Part shown: positions 14,171 to 22,200 of the stretch, in pieces | Layout: the number at the start of each line of letters is the position of its first letter | Position numbering within the stretch: the stretch's first letter is position 1 | Assembly (NCBI GenBank): GCA_005879675.1 | Contig: VBJE01000040.1 | Location: forward strand, 1 to 32,217 | Length of the DNA: 32,217 nucleotides | Reading direction: 5' to 3' | From: Chloroflexota bacterium | GTDB lineage: Bacteria; Chloroflexota; Dormibacteria; Dormibacterales; Dormibacteraceae | Notes under the pieces: generated by a model | Database searches by the model: none | What the model saw: only the letters and a program-made list of their open reading frames with translations | Told to the model about the DNA's origin: nothing | Translations under genes and position numbers: made by a program

Positions 14171-16413
14171 CTACGCGATGCGCGCGCGGCTGCGGTTGCT
14201 GGCTCGGCGCCGCTGCTTGCCGCTGACGTAGTCGACCAGGATGTATTCCCCGAGCCGGTCGGGCGAGACGAAGAACGCCCGGCCCTTGTTGATCCTCGTC
14301 ATCTGGTTGATGAACTCGGTCAGGTACGGACCGCGCTCGAGCATGAACGTGTTGATGACGATTCGGTCGCGGGTGCACCGCTTGACCTCGCTCAGCGTCT
14401 GCTGGATCGTCTCGTACGTCGGCGGGTAGGAGAACAGGGCGCGGCCGTCCTCGCGAAGGTGGGCGGTCGGCTCGCCGTCCGTGATCATGATCACCTGGCG
14501 GTTGCCCCGATGCCTGGCCAGCAGAGAGCGCGCGAGCTGGAACCCGTGCTGCATGTTGGTCCCGTACACGTAGTCGTTGAGCGCGAGCTGTGGGAGCGTC
14601 TGGGGCTTCAGCTCCACCGCGTAGTTCGAGAAGCCGACGACGTACAGCGAGTCGCGCGGGTACTGGCTGCGGATCAGCGAGTCGAGAGCGATCGCGACCT
14701 TCTTGGCGGCCAGGAAGCACCCGCGCAGGAACATGGAGCGGCTCATGTCGATCATCAGCACCGTCGATGCCTGGGTCATAGAGAGCGCGCGAGCTGGAAC
14801 CCGTGCTGCATGTTGGTCCCGTACACGTAGTCGTTGAGCGCGAGCTGTGGGAGCGTCTGGGGCTTCAGCTCCACCGCGTAGTTCGAGAAGCCGACGACGT
14901 ACAGCGAGTCGCGCGGGTACTGGCTGCGGATCAGCGAGTCGAGAGCGATCGCGACCTTCTTGGCGGCCAGGAAGCACCCGCGCAGGAACATGGAGCGGCT
15001 CATGTCGATCATCAGCACCGTCGATGCCTGGGTCATGTGCTCGGTGCGGTGGACGATGAAGTCGTTCGCCGACATCTTCGCCGGCACCTTCGGCCCCTCG
15101 CGGACGATGGAGTTGAAGAGCGTTTCCTTCATGTCCAGGAGGAACGGATCGCCGTACTCGTATTCCTTCAGCTCGTCTGAAGCGTCGGTGCCGACGCCTC
15201 CGCGCCACAGGTTGTGCTGGCCCATGCGCGTCTTCTTGAGCTGGTCGAAGATGTCGCGCAGCGCGGACTGACCGATGCGGCGCATGCCTCGCGGCGTGAG
15301 CTCGAGGCGGCGGCCTTTGCGCTCTACATACCCCGCCTTCTCGAGCACGTCCGTCACGTGCCGCAGCTGATCCAGCGCCTGGCGGGCGTCGGGTCCCAGC
15401 AGATCCTGCGCGAGAGAGCGGTCGACGTCGTCGGGTCGGAAGCTGCCCCGCTCCAGCTGTGACTCGAGGCGGTCCATCTGCTGGAGGCGCTCCATCAAAC
15501 CCATCGCCTGTCCCAGCGTGAGCGGGTCTTCGCCGAAGAACGGATAGCGCTCGCTGATCTCGGACGGCGGCATCATCGCCTGCATGAAGCCCGAAAGGCG
15601 CGCCAGCTCCAGGCGCAGCGAGTCGTCCTGCAGGAGCGCGTCCATCATCTGGCGCAGCTCCTCGCGGGCCTCTGGGCTGAGGCTCTGCATCAGCGACTGC
15701 ATCTGCGCCATCTGTCGCTGCAGGTGTTCGAGCAGCTCGTCGAGGCTGTTGATGCCCGGCGGGAACATGTCGCCGAAACGCTGCATGAAGCCGTTGAAAT
15801 CGGGCGTGCGCCCTTCCATGCGCTGCTCCAGCATCTTGTTGAGCTCGCGCACCATGTCGCGCACACGGGAGAGATCCTGCCCTTGCATCTGCTGCAGCGA
15901 CCCCTTGATCCCCTGGAACATCTGGTCGAGCATCTGCTGCTGCAGCTTCTGCATCAGCTCTTCGAACTTCTGCCTCGCCCCATCGTCGACGAACTCGTAG
16001 TTGCGCAGTCCCTTGACGCGGCCGCCCAGGTCGTCGGGCAGCCGGTCCAGCTGGTCGGTCCGCTGCCGGGCGATGCGGTCGAGCAGCTTGCGTGCCTCGG
16101 GCGTCGCCTCTTTCAGCCGCCGCTCCATGCCCTGGCGCTCGGTGTCGATCACGTCCTGCACCTTCTGGCGCAGCTCCTCGACCGTGGAGTCGAGGTTGAA
16201 GCGGCCTAGCTCGCGCTCACGCGCCTCGCGGAGCTGCTTCAGCAGCTGCTCCAGGCCCGGAGTGTTGGGCGAGCCCCAGCGCAGGAAGCGCTGCAGGGCG
16301 GCGTTCAGGTCGCCGTAGTTCATGAGGTCGTCGGAAAGGGCGTCGAGGACGTCTCCAGCGTCCAGGTCGTCGAGCTTCTGCGTTCCGTCCCAGCGGGAGT
16401 ACCGAAACCTCAC
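14171..16413 (-). pseudogene. Large von Willebrand factor A domain protein, frame broken by a tandem duplication
   Basis: From GTG 16413 (overlapping the amidase stop as GTGA) a long Gln/Arg/Leu-rich helical region reads to about residue 430. The VWA domain follows, with its MIDAS motif DMSRS preceded by ASTVLMI, then YVVGFSNYA and MITDGEPT. An exact 257-bp tandem duplication (14523-15036) falls inside the VWA domain and shifts the frame. With one copy removed, the remaining 1986 bases form a single frame of 661 residues. VWA proteins of this size (COG4867-like) often work with MoxR-type AAA ATPases, but none is in this window. The intact allele probably exists. Confidence 0.82.
14523..15036. 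repeat. Exact 257-bp tandem duplication
   Basis: Positions 14523-14779 and 14780-15036 are identical and directly adjacent. Each unit begins AGAGAGCGCGCGAGCTGG and ends GCCTGGGTCAT on the plus strand. The unit is not a multiple of three and lies inside the VWA gene, where it breaks the frame. No flanking repeat or mobile-element end is visible. Perfect identity means either a very recent event or an assembly artefact. Confidence 0.97.
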
Positions 16414-17699
16414 CCGACCACGCTAGCAGGGCGCCAGCCGCCCAAAGCACGCTCGACCGCCCGAGCCGCGCGCAGGGCCACGTTGTCCTGCCAATTGCGG
16501 GCCACGATCTGCACCCCGATGGGGAGGCCTTCTGGCGACGTGCCCGCGCGGACCACGACGCAGGGGTTACCCGTCAGGCTGTAAGGCACCGTGTAGCTGA
16601 ACTGATGGTCGCTGATGACCTTGACCCGGTAGAGGGGAGCGATGTCAGGGGCCACGGGCGTGAGCACGAGGTCGTAGCTCGACATGAACTTGAGGATGAT
16701 GCTGCGGAAGGAGTCCCATCGGCGGTACATGCGCGCGTGGCTCATGTGCTTCAGGCCCCAATAGCCAAGCGTCACCTGCCACGCGTCGGTCAGGGATGGC
16801 GGCCGCTCCTCGGTGACCGTGCAGCCGGCCGCCGCGAGCGCCTTGGCCGCGGCCTTCACCGTGGCCGTGACCGCCGGGGTGGGCTTCGCCATCCCGTCGT
16901 CGGCATACCACGCGACGCGCAGCCCGTCCAGCTTGGGTGTGCGCTTCGGGATCGGTACGGGCACGATTGCCGAGTCGAAGCCATCTGGTCCGGCCAGGAC
17001 GCGGAGCGCGAGGGCGAGATCGGCCACGTAGCGTGCCATCGGACCCACCTGGCTGCGCGGGTCGCTGAGCCCGCCCGGAAGCGCGTAGGCGCCCGTCACG
17101 GGGACCAGGCCCGCGGTCGGCTTGAGACCTGCGACTCCGCAGTAGCTGGCGGGGAGACGGATGCTCCCGCCCGAGTCGCTGCCCAGCCCGAGCGGGGAGC
17201 CGCCCGCGGCGATGATCGCCGCCTCTCCGCTGCTGCTCCCGCCTGGCGTGCGGTTGATGTCGTACGGGTTGCGAGTGCCGCCATGGAACGATCTCCAGCT
17301 CTCTTCCCCAACGCCACCTGGCGGGCAGTTCGTCTTGCCGATCAGGATCGCGCCCGCCCGGCGCATGCGGGCGACGACGGTTGCGTCGTGGTCGGGAATG
17401 TTCGTCCGCAGCATGCGCAAACCCGCCGTGGTGGGCAACCCGGCTGTGTTGAAGATGTCCTTCGCCGTGAAGGGCACACCGTGCAGGGGGCCGAGGGCGC
17501 TCCTCCGCTTGTTGTGCCGGTCCGCCGAGCGGGCTTCTTTGATGGCGCTCTCCGCGGTCGCGAAGACGACCGCGTTCAGGCGCGGGTTCACGGTGTGGAT
17601 GTGCTCGAGGTGCGCACGCACCACCTCGACCGAGGACAGCTCACGTGCCCGGATCTTTCGCGCCAGCCATCCGGCCGGCGCTCCGATGACGTCTCTCAC
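16410..17699 (-). CDS. Amidase signature family hydrolase
   Basis: The 429-residue protein has the Ser-cisSer-Lys triad of amidase-signature enzymes: the Lys in VPFTAKDIFNTAG (near residue 80), the GGSSSGEAA loop, and GSDSGGSIRLPASYCG with the nucleophile Ser (near residues 173-185). The C-terminal half includes the family segment SLTGNPCVVVRAG and GLPIGVQIVA. It hydrolyses an amide, but GatA is unlikely because gatB and gatC are absent and the C-terminal half is shorter. It starts at GTG 17699, and its stop overlaps the VWA gene start. Confidence 0.9.
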   Translation of the reverse strand: MRDVIGAPAGWLARKIRARELSSVEVVRAHLEHIHTVNPRLNAVVFATAESAIKEARSADRHNKRRSALGPLHGVPFTAKDIFNTAGLPTTAGLRMLRTNIPDHDATVVARMRRAGAILIGKTNCPPGGVGEESWRSFHGGTRNPYDINRTPGGSSSGEAAIIAAGGSPLGLGSDSGGSIRLPASYCGVAGLKPTAGLVPVTGAYALPGGLSDPRSQVGPMARYVADLALALRVLAGPDGFDSAIVPVPIPKRTPKLDGLRVAWYADDGMAKPTPAVTATVKAAAKALAAAGCTVTEERPPSLTDAWQVTLGYWGLKHMSHARMYRRWDSFRSIILKFMSSYDLVLTPVAPDIAPLYRVKVISDHQFSYTVPYSLTGNPCVVVRAGTSPEGLPIGVQIVARNWQDNVALRAARAVERALGGWRPASVVG

Positions 17700-17720
17700 T
17701 CGCTCTTCCCGGGCGAGAGA

Positions 17721-18410
17721 TTAGTCGCTTCCGGGCGAATTTGAACCCGCTAGACGGAGTCTCCGGGCTTGATGTCCAGGACCTTCGGTGCCGAAGTGCA
17801 TGGGCACGACGGTCTTCACGCCCAGGAGCTGGGCAGGCTTCGCCGCCCGGTAGGGCCCCATGGTGTAGAAGCCGCCGATGGGCAGGAACGCGACGTCGAA
17901 CTTGCTCAGCTCGGCGATCAGGGCCATGTCCCCAAACACGTCAGTGTCCCCGGCGAAGTAGACCGTGAAGCCGTTCTCGAACTCGATCACCAGCCCGCAG
18001 GCGTCGCCGCCGTAGACGATGCCGCCGTTGTCGGTGATGCCACACGTGTGCTCGGCGTGGACGAGCGTCACGCTGATGCCCTCCGCCTCGATCGTGCCCC
18101 CCTTGTTGCCGCCGATGATCTTCTCGCTGTCGATCCCCTTCGAGCCGAGCCAGACGCCGATCTCGTGGTTGGTGACGATCGTCGGCTTGGTGCGGCGCGC
18201 GATCTCGAGCGCGTCGTGGATGTGGTCGAAGTGGCCGTGCGTGATCAACATCAGGTCGCAGCGGTCGACGGACTTCAAGTTGTCGGGCGCGACGGGGTTG
18301 TTCATGACCCAGGGGTCGATGAGGACTTCCTTGCCCTTGGCGCTGCGGGCCTTCCAGGTCCCGTGGCCCACCCATGTGAAGCTGACGTCAGCGTTGAGCG
18401 CCATGCTCAC
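17721..18410 (-). CDS. UlaG/UPF0173-like MBL-fold hydrolase with a damaged C-terminus
   Basis: The protein reads as a short metallo-beta-lactamase hydrolase: VSFTWVGHGTWK at the N-terminus, the metal motif THGHFDH, AEHTCG, FAGDTDVFGDM, and PMHFGT near the end. After HFGT (about 17787) the frame is wrong. A different frame then reads KVLDIKPGDSV and stops at 17750, which is the normal end of this family, so roughly 20-25 residues appear deleted with a frame change. GTG 18410 overlaps the upstream stop as GTGA; ATG 18404 has a better AAGGGGGTGA ribosome-binding site. The fold and metal site are complete, so the damage is confined to the tail. Confidence 0.82.
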   Translation of the reverse strand: MSMALNADVSFTWVGHGTWKARSAKGKEVLIDPWVMNNPVAPDNLKSVDRCDLMLITHGHFDHIHDALEIARRTKPTIVTNHEIGVWLGSKGIDSEKIIGGNKGGTIEAEGISVTLVHAEHTCGITDNGGIVYGGDACGLVIEFENGFTVYFAGDTDVFGDMALIAELSKFDVAFLPIGGFYTMGPYRAAKPAQLLGVKTVVPMHFGTEGPGHQARRLRLAGSNSPGSD

Positions 18411-19574
18411 CCCCTTTCTGTATCAGCGCGGAAAAGCCGATTTTCCCACACGGCCAAAACGAAGATTCCGATCGCGGCGACCGTCCACAGGTTCGGGAAG
18501 AACAGCTCGCAAGGCTGCTTGTAGAAACCGAGCATGCAGATCGCGAGCAGCATCAGGGTGACGGCTCGCCTCTGTTCCACCGCTCGCACGACGAGCAGGA
18601 GCGCGAGCGGAAGCAGAGGCAGCCACTGGTAGGGCCAGACCTCGTTGGGGATCAGCGCTCCCAGAGCAAAGCCGAGCGCCATCCCGTAGGCCGGGTTCCA
18701 TCCGCTGCGCCAGGCCGCCCACGCCGCCGCCGCGGCGAACGCCATCGCGCTCAGGTAGGACAGGACGATCGCCAGCGTGCCGAAGTGCAGGGGCGACGTC
18801 ACCAGCAGGTACCCGGTCCCGCCGGGAACCGCGAACTCCTCGCCCCCGATGTAGCGCGTGAACAGCGTGCGCACCGAGTCGTATGCGCAGTCCGGGTTGT
18901 GGGAGCCGAGCGATGGAAGCAGGACGTGCTGGTAGTAAGAGACGGCCCCTCCCCAGCCCAGGGGGATGAAGGTGATCGCTGTCACGACCACGGCCGCGAT
19001 GCCGAGGGCGGCCGCGTAGCGCACGCGGTGCGCCGGCCGCGGACCGATGGACCGCGCCGGCGATGACCGGATTTCGCCTCTCGAGCCAGATCGAGGCCAA
19101 GGCGCACACGAGCAGGATTCCTCCCCGCTGGCCCGCGCTCACGTCGGCGAAGAGCGGAGGAAAGTAACCGGCCACCAGCCAGAAAACCGGCTGCGCAACA
19201 GGGTGGCGGGTCGCGACGACGCGAAAGAGGATCGCGAGCGATGCCACCAGCGCGACGGCGTCGATCGCCGTCCAGACCTGCACGGCGACGTCCTTCGGCA
19301 GGAGCGCGATCGGGATCGCAAGCGCCGCGACCGGTGGCGGGCTGACGAAGGCGTCGAGGCCGCCGGGCGGGGCGATGATGTGCAGCCGAGCGAGGTAGTC
19401 GGCCGCGGCGTCGTACATGTGCGACGGCTCGGTCAGGTAGGCCCGCGCCCCTTCCCACATGCCTTCCGTGTCGGGGCGGCGCGGGGTGAGGACGGTCAGG
19501 ACGACGACGCGGATCCAGAACACCGCCGCCAGGGCCCAGTACAACGCCGGCCGGGTGAGGAGTCTTCCGATCAA
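18407..19574 (-). pseudogene. Second GT87-family membrane transferase, frame broken
   Basis: Starting at TTG 19574 (TTGA overlap with the LysR stop), the first half reads RRPDTEGMWEGARAYL, HMYD, LDAFVSPPPVAALAIPIALL and VSAGQRGGILLVCAL, matching the GT87 pattern of a luminal Asp loop and a GQ-containing helix. Near 19050 the frame changes; the rest, from HRVRYAAALG through FIPLGWGG to the stop at 18407, lies in another frame. Part of the expected helix after NPVIAGA seems to be missing. A 6-bp direct repeat GGACCG (19041-19046, 19049-19054) lies at the junction. It resembles the intact GT87 gene at 8692-9822. Confidence 0.78.
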
Positions 19575-20539
19575 TCGGTGGGGGGTCGCACGCGGCCGCG
19601 CGAGCCGTCGCGCGAGAGCCAGCTCGCCTCTTTGAGGAAGTCGATGAAGGCGTGCACCGAAGCGGGCAGCTTGCGCCGGCGCAGGTGCACGATGTGCCAG
19701 TCGCGCCGAATCGGAAAGCCGCGAACGTCGAGCTCGATCAGCCGGCCGCTGGAAAACTCGAGCGCGGTCGCGTAGCGCGAGATGACGGCCAGGCCGAGCC
19801 CGGATTCGACCGCGTGCTTGATGGCCCCGTTCGATCCGAGCTCCATGGCCACGATCAGCCTGGCGCCGGCCTTGCGAGCGGCCTTCTCGAGTGACCAACG
19901 GCTCCCCGACGCAGCCTCGCGCATGATGAACGGCTGGCCGGCAAGGTCCTTCAGCGTCAGGCCGCGCCTTCCCGCGAAGGGATGACCGGCCGGCGCGACG
20001 ACCACCAGCTCGTCGCTGAGAAACGGGATGATCGCGAGCTCCGGGTCCTTCGCCGCGGGGCCGACCACCGCCAGGTCGAGCTCGTTGCGGAGCACCTGCT
20101 CCTGGACGCGTGCCCTGGTGCCGATCTCGAGCGATATCACCAGCCCGGGATGCAGCTTCTTGAACGCCCCGAGCGCCGCGGGGAGCAGGTAGATGCCGAC
20201 CGTGGTGCTCGCGCCGACGCGCAGCGTGCCGCGCTTGATGCCCCGCATCTCCTCGATCGCAACCGTCGCCTCGTCGAGGACGTCGAGCATCCTGCGCGCG
20301 TAGCTGTAGAGCACGGTCCCGGCCTCAGTGAGCTGCACGCGCTTGCCGAGCCTGTCGAGGAGCGGAAGGCCGAGGGTCTCCTCCAGCTCTTTCACCTGGT
20401 ACGAGACCGATGGCTGGCTCAGCTTGAGTCGCCGCGCGGCGAGGCTGAAGCTCGTCAGATCGGCCACGGTTTTGAACGTCCGGAGCTGGCGGAGAGTGAC
20501 CGCGCGGTCGAGATCGAGCTGAGCTTGGGCCCTGGGCAC
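19571..20539 (-). CDS. LysR-family transcriptional regulator
   Basis: The 322-residue protein has the LysR plan: a winged helix-turn-helix at about residues 14-73 (TLRQLRTFKTVADLTSFSLA then LSQPSVSYQVKELEE), a linker helix, and a periplasmic-binding-protein-like effector domain from about residue 100 (GTLRVGASTTVGIYLLP, ELDLAVVG, ESGLGLAVIS). It is similar in outline to the CysB/CbbR branch, but the ligand is unknown. GTG 20539 is the start, only 21 bases from the divergent carboxyltransferase ATG at 20561, so autoregulation and control of that gene are plausible. It heads the nine-gene minus-strand cluster. Confidence 0.93.
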   Translation of the reverse strand: MPRAQAQLDLDRAVTLRQLRTFKTVADLTSFSLAARRLKLSQPSVSYQVKELEETLGLPLLDRLGKRVQLTEAGTVLYSYARRMLDVLDEATVAIEEMRGIKRGTLRVGASTTVGIYLLPAALGAFKKLHPGLVISLEIGTRARVQEQVLRNELDLAVVGPAAKDPELAIIPFLSDELVVVAPAGHPFAGRRGLTLKDLAGQPFIMREAASGSRWSLEKAARKAGARLIVAMELGSNGAIKHAVESGLGLAVISRYATALEFSSGRLIELDVRGFPIRRDWHIVHLRRRKLPASVHAFIDFLKEASWLSRDGSRGRVRPPTD

Positions 20540-20560
20540 GGCGCCTACGATATATGCGGT

Positions 20561-22139
20561 ATGGCCGCCCGCAAACCACGATCATCGCCGGCTTTGACGC
20601 CGGTGCGCCGAACCGCGCCGGCGCTCGAGGGCGTGGAGGCGCCTCAGCGCGAGGCGGCGACCGTCTCCGAGCAGAAGATCAACTAGTACCGCAAGCGCCG
20701 CTACCAGGCGCTGCACGCGGAGACCGAGGCCGCGAACAAGCGCCGTGCCGCGGGCAAGGCGACGGCTCGCGATCGCATCGAGATGCTCGTCGACGATGGC
20801 TCTTTCGTCGAGCTCGACGTCTTCGCGACGCATCGGGCGCATGGCTTCGGGATGGAGGACCGGAAGATCGCCGGCGACGGCGTGGTCGCCGGCTTTGGCG
20901 AGATCGACCGGCGCCCGGTCGCGGTCTATGCGTACGACGCGACGGTCTTCGGCGGCTCGCTGGGGGAGGTGACGGCGGAGAAGATCGTCAAGGTCCAGGA
21001 GCTTGCGATCCGCAACCGGGTGCCGATCATCGGCATCAACGACTCAGGCGGCGCGCGCATCCAGGAAGGCGTCGTCGCGCTCGCCGGCTACGCTGACATC
21101 TTCTATCGCAACGTCCGCTCGTCGGGGGTGATTCCGCAGATCAGCATCATCGCCGGACCGTGCACCGGCGGCGCCGTGTACTCGCCGGCGATCACCGACT
21201 TCATCTTCATCGTCGCCGGCCAGGGCTACATGTTCATCACGGGGCCAGAGGTCATCAAGGTCGTGACCGGCGAGGCCGTCTCGTTTGACGAGCTGGGCGG
21301 CGGCAACGTGCACAACGCCACCTCGGGGGTCGCGCACTTCCTGCCCAAGACAGAGCAGGACTGCGCCGCGGGGGTGCGCAAGCTCCTGTCGTACCTGCCG
21401 CTGTCGAACTCCGAGCGCCCGCCGTTTGTGCCCACGACCGATGACCTCGAGCGCGCCGACCCCGAGCTGCAGACGATCGTCCCCGAGTCGCCGAACAAGC
21501 CGTACGACATGCGCGAGGTCGTGTCGCGCGTGCTGGATGGGCGCGAGTTCTTCGAGATCCAGCCGTTCTTCGCCCAGAACATCGTCGTCGGGTTGGGCCG
21601 CCTCGGCGGTCATGTCGTCGGCATCGTCGGCAACCAGCCGAAGGTGCTGGCGGGCGCGATCGACATCAACGCCTCGGTGAAGGCGGCGCGATTCATCCGT
21701 TTCTGCGACGCCTTCGGGATCCCGATCATCTCGTTCGTCGACGTTCCCGGCTACCTGCCGGGGCGCGACCAGGAGCACGGCGGGATCATCCGCCACGGCG
21801 CCAAGCTGCTGTATGCGTACGCCGAGGCGACGGTGCCGAAGCTGACAGTGATCACGCGCAAGGACTACGGCGGCGCGTACTGCGTGATGTCGCCCAAGCA
21901 GATGGGCGCGGACCTGAACCTCGCCTCGCCGACCGCCGAGATCGCGGTCATGGGCCCGGAAGCGGCCGTGGGAGTACACGGCCCGCTTCGCGAACCCGTA
22001 CGTGGCCGCCGAGCGCGGCTACATCGACGACGTCATCGAGCCGAGCCAGACGCGGCGCGAGCTCGTGCGCGGGCTGCAGCTGTGCCTGCGCAAAACTATC
22101 GAGCGGCCGCCGCGGAAGCACGGGAACATACCTCTCTAA
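20561..22139 (+). pseudogene. Acyl-CoA carboxylase carboxyltransferase subunit, with an amber codon and a frame break
   Basis: This is the beta (carboxyltransferase) subunit of a biotin-dependent acyl-CoA carboxylase. Intact landmarks are [77 protein letters not shown] and [15 protein letters not shown]. An ATG at 20561 opens a Pro/Ala-rich leader that hits TAG at 20684-20686 in the same frame as the conserved body; ATG 20783 is the first ATG after it. Near 21968, after VMGPEAAV, about 22 family residues are missing and the frame shifts; the expected tail [18 protein letters not shown] resumes and stops at 22139. The biotin carboxylase partner is not in the window. Confidence 0.9.
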
Positions 22140-22143
22140 CCAG

Positions 22144-22200
22144 GCTCCTCCTCCCCATTTATGGGGAGGTGGCGCGCAGCGCCGGAGGGGCGCCTCCCCT
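22144..22200. repeat. Multi-hairpin palindromic (REP/BIME-like) element between convergent genes
   Basis: Three consecutive inverted repeats fill the gap: CCTCCCCAT/ATGGGGAGG at 22150-22169 with only TT between the arms, GGCGC/GCGCC at 22171-22183, and GGAGG/CCTCC at 22184-22197. The alternating CTCCCC/GGGGAG architecture is like the extragenic palindromes scattered in many GC-rich genomes. It lies between the convergent carboxyltransferase and GH15 genes, where it could act as a bidirectional terminator or mRNA end protector. There is no T-run. Copy number in the genome is unknown. Confidence 0.7.

Noticed and set aside
14523-15036. Mobile element insertion in the VWA gene
   Set aside because: The extra sequence is a copy of the gene itself, with no terminal repeats or transposase.
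20684-20686. TAG read through as pyrrolysine or a reassigned sense codon
   Set aside because: TAG serves as a normal stop in other genes here (for example at 5059-5061, 24717-24719 and 29492-29494), and no decoding genes are visible.
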